NCBI RefSeq assembly: GCF_034190915.1
Contig: NW_026947502.1
Span: 34,874,785-34,938,784, forward strand
Direction of reading: 5' to 3'
DNA length: 64,000 nt
DNA from: Cavia porcellus
Lineage: Eukaryota; Chordata; Mammalia; Rodentia; Caviidae
Made by a program: the position numbers and the translations under genes. The notes beneath the pieces are model-generated. The model saw only the letters and a program-made list of their open reading frames with translations, made no database searches and was not told the origin of the DNA. Shown one piece after another: positions 34,993 to 47,305 of this stretch. Each line of letters begins with the position of its first letter. The stretch's first letter is position 1.

Positions 34993-35101
34993 ATCTCTCT
35001 CCCTCTCCCCCTTCCCCCTCCCCCTCCCCGAACTCAGGACCTTGTGATTACAAGACAGGCACTGTGCCACTCACTGTGCCACTGAGCTATATCCCTGGTC
35101 A
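34993..35101 (-). repeat. C/T-rich tract joined to an ID-like SINE
   Basis: TCTCTCCCTCTCCCCCTTCC is followed by GAACTCAGGACCTTGTGATT and CACTGAGCTATATCCCTGGT, an antisense ID whose tail is replaced by pyrimidine repeats. CACTGTGCCACT is duplicated inside it. Confidence 0.65.
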
Positions 35102-35554
35102 AAACATCATTACTTAAAAGCAATGAATAAGTAAAAGACAAAACAATACAGTTCTTTGTGCTTTTCTTATTTCTGTTTAGCATTCTTGCTAGGAAGTTAT
35201 CAATTTCATAAATTTTTTGACAAAGTACTCTTTTTTGCCTCGATTTTTATGCTTATTGTATTAATTTTTGTTATCTTTGTTATATCCTTTATCTTATTGT
35301 TTATTTTGCTGTTATCCTTCTAAATTATTGGAATGGATGCTCAATTTTTTTTCTTTCAAATGTAAGCAATAAAAATCTCTAAAAAATTTCTTCTATTACT
35401 GCTTGAATTACATTTTCAGTTGCTATTTTTATCTTTCAATTAAAATTATTTTTTAATGTTTATATTTCATCACTTATCTATGAGCTACTCAAGATTATGT
35501 CTGTTACAACTAATTTTAGGAGATAAAAACTTGACTGAGCTAACAGTCAACAGT

Positions 35555-35945
35555 TAACAGTTGGTAAATCATTAGTTCCAGGTACATCTTTAAGAGCATT
35601 TCCAAAAGAGATTGGCATTTGAATTAGTGGACTGAATAAGGAAAATCCACCCTCACCCAGTGTCATAGGTTCAGTTCAATCAGTTGAGGGCCTGCATACA
35701 ATACAAAGTCAGGGAAAAGGTGAATTCAGGCTTTTCTAGAAGCAGAACATCATCTTTCTTGATTCTGCACATCAGAACTCCAGCTTCTCTGATTTCCCAC
35801 AAATTTAATTCCTTCCAGGTTTGATTCCACAATTTGCACTAGCAGCTGCCTAGTTCTCAGAACCCTGTACTGGGACTAAGCAGTGCCATGGGCTTCCCAG
35901 GTTCTCCAGCTTGCAAACAGCATGACAAGGGACTTCTAGGTACAG
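35555..35945 (+). mobile_element. Ancient retroelement fragment
   Basis: TTTCCAAAAGAGATTGGCAT, then GAATTAGTGGACTGAATAAG and AAATCCACCCTCACCCAGTG match a well-known mammal-wide repeat sequence. I am unsure whether it should be filed under L1 3' ends or LTRs. Confidence 0.55.
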
Positions 35946-36339
35946 ATAAAGTATAAACTCTCTCATCTTCAGATGAATTTAACCCTTCTGTTGTGAGCTA
36001 GCTGTGCAGTCGTGTAGACCTTCCATAATGCTAGAATGCATTGAATAGCATCACAGATATCCCTAGTTTTAATTGGGTATTCTTGATTCTTCCTAGATCA
36101 GGACCAAGATAATCACAAATTCTTTTGTTCCATTCCAGTCTTAACTACTAATATTTATAACAGCCAAGTCACATTTTTAAACTTCACATCATATATGTTA
36201 CAAAATGCTAAGAAAAGGTTGAAAGAGGCACAAGATTGCAAGAGGCTGTTTTGAGAGAACAAAGGCAGACACATGATACAAATGTAGAGTCTTGCCCCCC
36301 TCCCCCACCACCCCCATTGATAGGATGATCCCAGAGATG

Positions 36340-36620
36340 ATCTCTCAGATGAAAGCAGTGCAGAATACAGGAAGCTTGGAAATTACCAGCTTGAAGGCGG
36401 ACATGCTTGCATCAGTGTGGGAAAACTGCACTAAGCTGAAGCCCCGGGTGTAGGCAAGGCTGAGGCAGATGACCAGGCGGCTGGGCTGGTGGTGCAGCTG
36501 TGTCAGGTTTGGAGCACTTCTCCTTGTATGTGTCTCAGGTGAGGAAGTTGTACCTGGCATGTTTGATAAGCTCAAGTGAATGGTTTTTCTCTTGTGATCT
36601 GATACATCCATGATTTCTCC
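36340..36620. other. Unassigned GC-richer patch
   Basis: About 280 bp more GC-rich than its surroundings, with an 88-codon minus frame that I do not recognise. No convincing splice-site pair; it could be an old LTR or pseudogene fragment. Confidence 0.3.
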
Positions 36621-36839
36621 CTGGTATGAGTAAGTACCTGAATAACTCAGCAGGGCACTGCCTGCTCTTTACACCTTCACCAGTTGGAAATTAGTAACGC
36701 TTTTATGGTACATTAAAAAAATATGTTTTCCTTGTTTCTGGCAGAGTTCCTGAGACCTTCAGCATCTTTGAAACTCAATCGAATCTTTCTTATACTAATG
36801 AGCTGGCTCAAGGAATGTAGGAGAAGCCGGAGCTTTTGC

Positions 36840-37180
36840 TCCATATTTTTCTTTTCTACTGGAAACCTAATTTTATGTTAAATGCTCTTGGTTCGACTCT
36901 CTCGACTGTCATATTTTACATCTCTTTCTTCCTCTGTGGTTTCTAAATAATTTCCGCTGGCTCCTCTTCTGGTTCACTAATTCTCTCTTCACCTCTGATT
37001 TGTCAATTTTCATTGGATTTTTATTTCAATTATATTGTTCATTGCTAGATGTTCATTTGGTTCTTTTTCCAAATCTGTTTGGTCCTTTTGGTTTTATTTT
37101 TCCAGCTTATATTTGCCTTCGGAACATAGTAAATTAAATGTAATTATACTATATTCTGAATCTGATTATTACAATAAATA
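36840..37180 (-). mobile_element. Possible old L1 fragment
   Basis: CACTAATTCTCTCTTCACCT, TTTTTATTTCAATTATATTG and AGATGTTCATTTGGTTCTTT resemble the antisense of old L1 coding sequence ('ttcatttctagaatttccatttggttc'). Confidence 0.45.
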
Positions 37181-37639
37181 AAATCTTGGTAGATTCATTT
37201 TGTATGTTAATTTTGTGTGTAGTCTCCTTAAAAAGTTAAAATTTATACACACTGAATTGACCATATTCTCTGGAAAATTATCTTCAGATAATCTTTTAGA
37301 ACTGCTATACTCTTTTGTCTCAAAAGCAGTTTCCCTTGGAATACTCTGAAAGTACTATATGGGATGCTATGTTTCTGCTTAGTCTTACAAGAACACATAA
37401 CCCTGTAACAGTATGTTTTTGGAAAAAAAGTACATTTTATTATTTTCCTCACCTGAGGATGTCCCTTCTGTCCCATGATTCACAAGGTCACATAATCCAA
37501 AGTTTAATTTTATTAGGTTCAGCCAATAACCTTAATGATGTTTCAGGTTTTCTCAATCACTTAAAGGTTAGAAAATACTATTTTGCTAGATATTCAATGT
37601 GTTCAAGGGGGAGCTCAATTTAGATTTATTGCAGCTTTC

Positions 37640-38320
37640 AAAACACTTCCAGCTGGAGGGTAGGTCCTAATATTACTATAGACAGCTAAGTTAGAGAGAA
37701 ATTAATAGGCAGCCGGAAAAGGATGAGGCCTTTCAGGGAGTCAGCACAGGAGATGGGACCCATAGGAATCTGGCTGGAGGCGATCTGGAGGAGGACAAGG
37801 AGAAGCCAGTAAGATTTCAGTGCAGGCACACCGCATCGCTCTCAGAGTCAGTAACACATACACTAAGGTCCATGCTGGTTGCTGTGAATAATGCAGAGGT
37901 CACCAAGGTCGCCACTGGCTCATGGCTGCTGCTGTGAGGGCTCGCGGGACACTCAAGTGGCCGAGGACTGCCATGCGGATGCCTCAGGCTGCCCAGCACC
38001 TGAGAACATAGATGTCTAACACAGTCTGCGCTCTGCGTCTTCTTCAGGCTGCCTGAATCCCAAGTGAACCTCCCCATTCTGAACTGGTGACAAGACATCT
38101 CCATGCTGTGTTTCTGTTACAGAAATACTCTTGACAGAGTCAACTGGTGGCCTGGCTTTCTCCTTACTTCTAATCAAACTTTCCTTTGGTTCTAGACCTG
38201 GTTGTGAGGCCAGGAACTTGGTGCACTGACATCTAACAGAGTGGGAATTATTTTCCCCACAGCAATATCTACATGTTACTTGATAGGGAAGTAAGTATTT
38301 GTTATTAAATTATGGCTATA
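37640..38320. other. Unassigned sequence with repeat-like character
   Basis: 37.70-38.13 kb is GC-richer and has a 95-codon minus frame without recognised similarity. Nothing further can be supported. Confidence 0.3.
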
Positions 38321-39227
38321 TAAATTCACATTTGGGCCATGCTCATTCTTCTTTTCTTGGACATTTTTGTTTTCCTCTAGGATTCTTTTTTTTGTATTTT
38401 CATTTTTATTTTTCTATTGAGTTCATCTTAGCCACTTATATAAACCTCCTCTCAAACTTTAAGATGCACAGATCTTCTATCATATTCAGTTCCAAGAATT
38501 TCTGCTGGAAATTCTGACTTGTTCTAGTCTGTACTCATTCTAACCATTAATCATCTCTGACCTGTTTCCATTCTGTCCTTTTTAATTGGTACATTATACA
38601 GGTAACAGTAACGTTCATCATAGGGAATTTGTGCCTGTATGTGGTGTATGTTGCTTCTTTTTTCCTATTCCCCTCAGCTCCTTTCAAACCCTTTCCCTCC
38701 TTATTTACAAAAGCTTTGTTTCCACTTTTTTCAATTCTCTTTTGTACTGTAGTATTTCTTTCTAACTTAACACTCATTTGATAGTCAAAACGTTTTTTGA
38801 GAAATGAGGTTATAGAAAGTAAATATTTTAATGCTCTACATACATGAACACTTTTACATTGTATTCTTACATTCATTAATAATGTTGTAAGGAACTCTAG
38901 GTAGAGAACTATTGATATGTTGCTCTTGCCGGTGTGAATTGGAACCAGTCTGATTCTAAATCTTCTGCACTGGTCCTGTGCTGTTTCCTTCTATGAAGAA
39001 TCTTCTTCATCTCCACTGTTAGGAAATTTCATAATATGCATCTTGATGTGGGTCAACTTTCATCTTTATGCCAGAATCCTTAACAATTACACTCTATCAA
39101 AAAACATGGCTTTCATTGTGGAGGAAAATTTTATGGATCATTTTGCTGATAATTTTTCTGTTTTGTTTGGACTTTTTAAAATGCCTATTATTTGAGTGGT
39201 AGATCTGGCACCAGCCCTATAAATGTT

Positions 39228-39415
39228 TATTTTTTTTTTTTTTAGTACTGAGAACTGAACCCAAGGCCTCTGCACTGAGCTGCATCTCCAGACCCTCCTT
39301 CTTTAAAATTTTGAGACAGGGTCTCACTAAATCACTGAGCTGCCCAGTCTGGGCTTGAATCTGTGATCCTCCTGCCTCAGCTTCCCAGAATGCAGGGAAT
39401 ATAAGTATAAGGACC
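39228..39415 (-). repeat. Composite SINE, B1 then ID
   Basis: AGTACTGAGAACTGAACCCA (ID part) then TGAGACAGGGTCTCACTAAA and CTCCTGCCTCAGCTTCCCAG (B1 part), antisense. Confidence 0.8.
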
Positions 39416-39419
39416 AGTA

Positions 39420-41386
39420 ATTTTTCTTATATACTCTTTCTGATGTTCTGGCTTTTTATTCTTTTGTTCTTTCTGGAAGATACTATCTATATTCTCTTTC
39501 TATTGAGTTTATCATGTTATATTTTTTGTACAGTTTTTAAAAAATGAAAATAAATAAGATCCTTTTATCCTCTTTGTTTATGTGAATATGGTATTTTCTT
39601 CTGTTTTTCAGAATAATTGGAAATATTTTGAGTGTTTTCCCTGAGAATTCTGTTTCCATTTAGTTATATTTCCTACTTGTTTCAGTCTCTATAATTCATT
39701 TCAGAGAAGTTCCTCAGATGTCTGGCCCTCTGGTTGTTTGTCCCTTTGGGTCACAGAACCTAGCTCTAAGCTTAGTTTACTCTTAAAATAATGGTAGTCT
39801 AATGGGTCCAGTTTAGGAAATACTGATCTAGCTCACACAATATAAATAGGAACTTTTTAGGCAAAAGTGAGCAGAAAAAGCTCTCCATAAGCCCTGTATG
39901 TCTGCCCTTCCTCAGCCTTCTTCCACAGCGCACCCTTCCCTACCTCTGTCCAGGATTCCCCCTTGTTCTTTCGCTACACTAAAGCCAGTTCAGGTGAAAC
40001 AATCTCATCATTTTATGAGAACATAGAATAAATGAATGTTGAAGTTAAATACATTTTCTGATATTTGGCTCTTAAAATGAGGACAACAGCATTTCTTTGA
40101 AACAAACCAAAGAACTTAGATGTTTGGATATAACCTTAGCTAACACCAAAAATAGAAGAAAACAGACAACTCTTTAAAAAAGAAAGAAAGAAAAAAAAAA
40201 CAAGCTTCTGGCCTCCTAGGCTGGCACTGGGGTTGGCTGGGGACTCCACAAGAATGGAGGAGCACAGCCTCATCACCCTTCTATGATTCCCCATCTCCTT
40301 CAGGATTTTCCTCTCAATGTCCCTGCAAACCAGTCATAGGCCATGAAGAGGCAGCGATGTCAGTCTTGCTGACACGGTGGCCCAAGGGTGCACATCTCTT
40401 CTTCTTTACTACCTCAAACAGAACAAGGTGACAGTGTCCACAAAAGGTTTTATTAAAATGAGATTAACACAGAAATGGAATAAAAGTAGATGATCAGGCA
40501 TTGGAGAAGAGAGTATCTGTGGACACTCAGCAGATCTCATCAGTTTCCAGCATTCAAGAACATAAAATGAAACAGTCTGACTCATTTGATTCCAAAAGCA
40601 AGTCATGAAGCCTCAGGAGGGGGAAAAGCCATCTCTTACTGTGCTGGCTTAAGTCTTTCTTGTGGCAGAAGCTTCAGAACTATGGACTCTATCTGATCCC
40701 CTGGCACATTCTATTGGCTCTGTCTTAATTAAAAATCAGTTATAAAAGATTCAGTTACCAGCACTGAACTTTTAGAATGCCCATATTTTACAAAGGTAAA
40801 GATGTTTTTTGGCATGAACACACACACATAAAGACACACACGTACACTTCCAGTCACAGTCTAGAAACACGTGGCTCCCATTCCCACACAGCCATGTCTG
40901 GATGGAGGGGAGCAGCAGCCGCCCCTTTACATTAGGCATGTGACCCCGTTTGCGGCAGCCTCGTTCTGCTCAACTTTATTAAATTATGTCATCTCTTTGT
41001 CCTCACTGAGCATTTGAGAGCCTTGTTTCTGAGCTGCAGTTCTGTGCCCCAGGGCCTATATTTTCCACACAACAAACTGGGAAGAACCGTCAGCGATCAC
41101 CTTTACCTATTGAGAAGACCCCAGGTATCTGAGGGCAGTGGCCTTGTAGACCTAAGTGCCTATCACACAATAACCTCAATATTCACATAAGACTTAGTTT
41201 TTACAGGAAGACTACAGCTCAAGAGCCAGGAGCACCCAGCAGCATGTTTACAGATGGCTGACAACTGAGAACTTTCTTGATACATTCATTGTAGGATGAA
41301 AATGTTAGTGTTTGTGTCCCTCTGATGCTGTATCTAATTACTCTTATCAAAATGTGATACCATTATATGAAAAATCCTTCGACACA
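39420..41386. other. Intronic sequence, mostly unassigned
   Basis: 39.42-39.72 kb is T-rich and may be decayed L1. A CA-rich patch lies near 40820-40845. No exon or named repeat otherwise recognised. Confidence 0.4.
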
Positions 41387-41748
41387 TGCTATGATCTAAC
41401 TGCTTGTGTCCCATCAAAATTCATACATTAACCAGTGATTTATCCAGAAGGCAATGCTCCTGTGAGATGGAGATTTGGTGGGGGGCGGTGACTAGGTCAC
41501 AAGAGAAGCTCTCATGAATGGGATGAGTTTCCTTTTATAAGAAACTCCAGAGAACTAGCTAGTCTTTCCTATCATGTAAGGACTCAGCAAGAAAATGCCT
41601 TCTGTAAATGGCCTTCACAGGACACTAAATCTACTGACACCCAGCCCTTGGACTCCCAGCCTCCAGGACTGTGAGAAATGAATGTCTTGTTGCTTATAAG
41701 CTACCAAATCTATGATCTGTTTTATAGCAGCACAAACCGACTAAGGCA
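41387..41748 (+). mobile_element. MaLR LTR (MLT1-like), nearly complete
   Basis: TGCTATGATCTAACTGCTTG start; GTGACTAGGTCACAAGAGAA; CTCATGAATGGGATGAG; CCTCCAGGACTGTGAGAAAT; TTTATAGCAGCACAAACCGA and CTAAGGCA end. All landmarks occur in canonical order over 362 bp. No target duplication is recognisable. Confidence 0.88.
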
Positions 41749-41749
41749 A

Positions 41750-44700
41750 AGTAAAATACAGACTAAGTAAAAAAGAAAAGAGCAAAAGGGTAAAGTGCCA
41801 AAAGTAAATAAGTAAATAAATAAGTATTTTGAATGCTTCAGGTTTTGGTCCTAAGGCAACTAATCTGGTGAAGTTGAGAACTATGTTTATTCTTTAGGAG
41901 TCCAGGGTGGCATTTTCATAGCTAAATCTCTACATGGAAATTTTTAAAAATAAAAACAAATCATCTTAACCACTCAATTTCTAAGATTTTGTACACACAT
42001 CAGAAGAAAAAGGTGGAAAGAACACAGAAGTAAATTAATAGAATGACAATTAAACCCAGAGCCAGGAGAGTTCCAGTTTAGTCCCAGACATGTCGCCAAC
42101 TAACCCTGTGACCTGAGAAATACTACTTTGTCCTCTGAGTCTGTACTATGGTAAGTGAAACTAGATGATACTTAACAGATTCTGTGGATTATAATCATGT
42201 AATTCAAGAGCAAAATTTTATCAAAGTACTCTAAATCTTAAGTCAGATACATCAAAGGAAACATTGTAAGTACCAAAAAAGAAATATGACATGGTAAATT
42301 TCGTGTGTTAAAATTTATCTAGAACTGGATTAGACAAATTCATAAAATGAGAGTTAAATAAATATGCAAGGAATCAGGTTAAATTATGTTTAAACTGGAA
42401 GCAAAACGTTTTTCCTGTAGATATAAACTTAAATGGATCAACTGGAAACCATACAAAATTCTTCCAAAACAACTATATAAATTGAACTGACTTAACAGTC
42501 AGTTATAATGTATTTCCATTTATGTTCTCCAGTGAATTCATAGTAGTCTTGTAAGAGATAAAACAGGAAGCAAAATAAAGCCTTCCTGAGGCTTTTGTGA
42601 TTATAATACTGAGTGACAGATTCTGCAGAGTGAACAATGAACAATGGAATAGTCTGGCCAAGCTAAACTTTCTGTGAGCAGACAGCCTTTATCGCAGCCA
42701 AGAAATCATTTTTATTCCATGAAAAATATCAAAATCATGCCAAATTGTACCGCTGCCACTGAAATTGGAATGGCCTCAACCTCCCATCAAAACAGTGACA
42801 GTTAATGAATTGTTTCAGTTAAATCATGCTGGAGAGGGAAAACAGATGAACGCTTTTGTTGTGTGTAGTTCAAAAGATATCATCAGCACAGGTAATTACT
42901 GAGCGTCCTTCATAGCAGGATTCCCACCTGAGATAAGCACACCTGGGTCTCCATGAACTTTCTGATTTATGCTGCCTGAAATGAAGCAATTAATGCCAGG
43001 CGGAAACAGCTAAAATAATAGACCCAGAAGTAGCAACACTAGACATTGTGAAACATACTGACAAAGGATGGAATGAGCTTGTAAAAGGTACAACCAGTTT
43101 GTATTACTTGAGACATCATTTTAAAAGAATTTAGATCACTCCCAAACAACATACTGAACAACATAAACAGTAATCTACAAAACATCTAAAACTCATAGTA
43201 GATCAAAAATTCCTGAGAATCTAGTGATCTTTTACCTGCCTGTTTATAAGTTTAGAAAAGAAATGTATCGATTTTTTTCTTGTATTTGTTCTTTAGTTCT
43301 TCCTTTTGTCTGCAGTGAATGCAGAATGAAGAAACAATATAGAATATGTCATAAATACAACTGGACATTGTAAGCACAAAATTTAAAATTGACAAGAAAA
43401 GTCAATTAAAGGCAACTAAATAGTTCAAAAATACCCGAAATAAAAACTGCATTCAGATAGCTAAGTAACGTACACTGATTATTGTCACTGATTTAGGGAA
43501 TGTCAGAGTCATCTATTATCTGTGGTTACACTACATCTTTTGTATTTACATTTTAGTGAGTTTGATTATCTAAGAACCTACAACATCTTAAATGACCAAG
43601 GAGAACATGGCTTGGTAAGGTAGGGAGAAGTGTCTTACAGTTTCCTATTTCATTTCTTTCTTCGGAAAATCTCTTGGTCTCAAATAAGACATGACTTCTC
43701 ATGCTAAATCTAAACGAGTTTTCTATTTTAATGTTCCACATTTTCCCTTGGTTGGAAAAAATGTTTTTTTAATGGATGTTGTTAATCTGTCAGCTACTAA
43801 ATCTATGAAATATATGAAGGACATTTTCCTATTGTGTCCTTAATCATGCTTATGATTTGAAAGCAAGAGTTGTCACATACCAGCAGGCCTTATGTAAGAT
43901 TAAGTCTTATATAAGCAAGATTTTCATGTGGCAATACATTTTCACTGCAGGACTGCTTCATGATACATGCTGAGTTTATCTCTTTGTCTCTGGTGTGGTG
44001 TGGGGTATGTGCGTGTGTTTTAAACATAAAAGCTGCTCCAGCAGCCACTCCACAAAATGCCTCTGCTGGTATCTTAACAATGTTTGGGCAGCCTCAGCTC
44101 CTCTTTATTCCTTGATGCAGACACTTTTGTGAGTCCTTGCTTAGTACCAAAGCACTGTCAGTTCAAACATCAAGAGCCATAAGGAGGCCAAACAAAACTA
44201 GAAGAGAAGTAAGATTTAAGGTTTATGCTGTAAAGGGATTCTTCAGCAGTGTTCCCCAACCATTCCTACCGCTGTACACCACAGGCGGGGAGGAGAATCA
44301 AGAAGTAAGGGGGGTGCGGTGTAGACTGAATCACTTTGAAGCCAACAAATTCTTTGAAATATCATGCTTTACCTTGATGAGTCATTTGAATTTTCAAATC
44401 TACTCCATGTATAAAGAGCACTTTAATACAAATCTTAAAAAAAATTACCAACTCACACGAATTTTCCTCCAAGTAATCAGTTAAATTGACATATAAAGAA
44501 ATGGACTGTGTTTGTAATGGGGCTTTCACAGCTCTCCACCCTCAACCACTGCTATGTGCTCCCCAGATGTTAGCGCAACTCAGTATAAAGCACAGCACAT
44601 TGAATTTAATAACAAATAATACTTTCAAATGAACTTTTATCACTTTATCACTATCTGGTATGTTTCCTTATTTCCTCATCCTGTTTTGTTTGTTTTGTTT

Positions 44701-44750
44701 TGTTCTTTGGTGTCTTACTTTGATTTTCATTTCTCTAATGGCTAAAGGTG
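41750..44750. other. Intronic sequence, largely non-repetitive
   Basis: MIR-like sequence near 42050-42160 (CCAACTAACCCTGTGACCTG). 42590-42960 is a repeat-free stretch listed as a candidate regulatory element. No exon recognised. Confidence 0.45.
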
Positions 44751-44754
44751 CTGA

Positions 44755-44882
44755 GCATCTTTTTCACATATTTATTAGCTATTTGAGACACAATCTTGCT
44801 AAATCACCTTGGCTGACCTTGAACACACAGCCCTCTGACCTCAGTCTTTTCAGTAACTTTGATTTCAGGCACGCCCAGACAT
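44755..44882 (-). repeat. B1 SINE, diverged
   Basis: GAGACACAATCTTGCTAAAT, GCTGACCTTGAACACACAG and TTTCAGGCACGCCCAGA are antisense B1. Confidence 0.65.
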
Positions 44883-45334
44883 TCTGGTGTTTTTATTTCA
44901 TTTATAACCTTATCATAAAAATAGATTTGAATGAAACAATTAATATTAACATTACATTAACAATACCACAATACGGCTTATTTTCCTTGTAAAAACTGCC
45001 CAGATCCAAATACAAGTCTTAGCTGTCCCACAGAGAAACAGGTTGAAAGCTGACAACTCACCAAATAGGTGCTGTACCTGAGACAAGGTACTGTAGTATC
45101 AAAAAGTTGTGTTTAGTGACGTATTCACTGATTGAATACTCACTCAGGGAATGTCAGGCTCTGTGCTATCTGCCCAAAATGTATAATCCAATACAGGAGA
45201 TAAACATGCAAGTGGATAATTATAACACACACTAAAATTCATAATTACAATGAGAGATATGTGCACAGGGGATAACAAAGCACATAAACACATAAAATGT
45301 CTACCCATTCATTAAAAAAACCCAAGTCCGTGTA

Positions 45335-45515
45335 TCTGATTTATTTCAGGCAACATATTTTCCAGGCGCATCCATTTTCCTCAAACTTATCATTCTTTGT
45401 AGCTCAGTAGTAGTCCATTATACAGAGATACCACATTTCCTTTATCCAGTCATCCTTGATGGGTAGACAGGCTGCTTCCAGGATTTAGCTATTATGAATT
45501 GTGTTGCTCTTTCTC
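45335..45515 (-). mobile_element. L1 3'-end fragment, antisense
   Basis: AGCTCAGTAGTAGTCCATTA, ACCACATTTCCTTTATCCAG and GATTTAGCTATTATGAATTG follow antisense L1 ORF2 C-terminal sequence ('tttatccattcatctgttgatgg'). Confidence 0.7.
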
Positions 45516-46275
45516 ATTTGAGTGCAGCAAAGTACAAACAAAGAAAATGATAAAAGCTAGATAGAAAGGTACAAGAGGAGAGATCTCAGGCAAGTGGACA
45601 AGGGAACAGCAAGAGGAGGGGAAGGGAAAATGAGAAGAATGAATATGTGCCCCACACATAATCCTAGTAACTCCAATCAACAAGATATTACATGCCATAA
45701 CAAGAACTAAGACAAATACTATCAACAAGCACAACAAAGGTGATGGGGAGATTAGAAAAAACAACAAGCTGTAATATGTTCATGTAACTAGTCCCCAAGA
45801 TGACTGTAAACTGCATGAATTGCAAACAGGTACTAACAAAATTTAAAAAATAATTCAGTTGTGTGACAAGGCACACAAAACTCTCTTAGTCGCTAAGAAC
45901 ATATAATACCATTAATATTATCTAAAATCTTTAAAACCTTTTGAGGATTGTAGGAACACACATACCAAGGAAGGAACAAGGCAACATTTACACCGCAGAA
46001 CCACACAGCAGACTTGTGTTACTCTGCCTGCCCAGGATCCAGTCCCCCTTTTGCAGTGAAAGCACGCTGGCTCCCCACACTTTTTCTCAACTTTTCAGCT
46101 ATATGATACGGATAGAGGCAATGCTGCCCCACCTCAGTTTTACATGTTGACAATGCGATCCAGTCTGGCCAATCAAATCACAGCATTCTTCTGGCTGGAG
46201 TAACTGGTTTCAGGACAGGCATGGAGCCCAAGAAGAGGTAGTGAGAGCCATTTCCAAGACTTCTGTGGTGCTGCT

Positions 46276-46920
46276 TACAGGAGAGAAGTCACTCCTTTTC
46301 CTGTGTTTCCACAACAGAATGAACATAAGCCTGGGGCTGCTAAGAGTTACAACAAAGACCTGGGAATAAAGCCAATTCTGGAGGAGGGAGCTGAGGCCTC
46401 GAGGGAAAAAGACTGGTGGATGGCATCTGACACTCTGAACCCAGATGTGTGGGGGCCAACTGCCCAAACCCCAATGCAGTCAAATGCACATTCATCCATC
46501 CATCCCACCACCGTTCCCTTCCTCTATGCCTCCCTCTTTACTTTTCTTCAAAGCATCAGACATAGGTGTTGGTCACTTGTCACCAAAAGTACTAACACAC
46601 TTACATACTCCTTTTTTGGACAGTGCTGGGATTGAACCCAGGCCTTTGCATTAACTATATCTCCAGTCCTTTTTTTATTTTTTGAAACAAGGTCTTATTA
46701 GGTCACCAAGTTTCCCAGGAGCTCAAACATGTGATTCTCCTGCCTCAGTCTCTCAGAGTGCTGGGATCTCAGGCATGTGCTATCATCATGGGCTTCTAAC
46801 TAAAAAAGCATGGAAGGAGTGAAATCATTCCTTTCTGCTTAAAGGAGAGAAATCACTCCTTTTTCTGTGTTTATAGAACACAATAAACATAAGCCTGGGG
46901 CTGCTAAAGGTTACAACACT
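46276..46920 (+). repeat. Pair of related segments flanking a SINE
   Basis: 46276-46352 (GGAGAGAAGTCACTCC ... AAGCCTGGGGCTGCTAAGAG) and 46841-46918 (GGAGAGAAATCACTCC ... AAGCCTGGGGCTGCTAAAGG) are direct repeats about 565 bp apart with roughly ten differences over 77 bp. They may be a local duplication or two copies of one old repeat. Confidence 0.75.
46611..46797 (-). repeat. Composite SINE, B1 then ID
   Basis: GTGCTGGGATTGAACCCAGG (ID part) then TTGAAACAAGGTCTTATTAG and GTGATTCTCCTGCCTCAGTC (B1 part), antisense. Confidence 0.8.
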
Positions 46921-47119
46921 CCAGAAGCAGGTTTGAGGAGGGTGTGTAATGGTCAGTTGGAAGGACAGCATCACTGAGGCTAAGGGTCCATGTGGGGAAG
47001 TGACGGGAAACAAAATGGGATAACGTAGGGCGAGCCCACTGAATGATAAGGAGTCTTGGTATCCAAAAGTGTTTAAGGATAGATAGCAGAATTTATTAAA
47101 TAGTAGACAGAAGAGAGCA

Positions 47120-47182
47120 GGGCTGGGGAAGGGGGTTAACCTCAGAGATAGAGCACTTGCCTATCATACATGATACTACCTG
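47120..47182 (+). repeat. Old ID-like SINE remnant with (GA)n nearby
   Basis: GGCTGGGGAAGGGGGTTAAC, then GATAGAGCACTTGCCTATCA. Confidence 0.6.
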
Positions 47183-47251
47183 TTGAGACAGAGTAGAGGT
47201 GAGTGGAGAGAAGGAGGGAGAAATTAAGGGGGGGAAAGGAGGGAGGGAGAC

Positions 47252-47304
<53 letters not shown>
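47252..47304. repeat. (GA)n microsatellite
   Basis: About 26 GA units after a GGGAGGGAGACAGACA run. Confidence 0.95.

Positions 47305-47305
<1 letters not shown>

Noticed and set aside
36345..36611. Possible exon or gene fragment in a GC-richer patch
   Set aside because: No recognised similarity and no convincing flanking splice sites; kept only as an unassigned patch.
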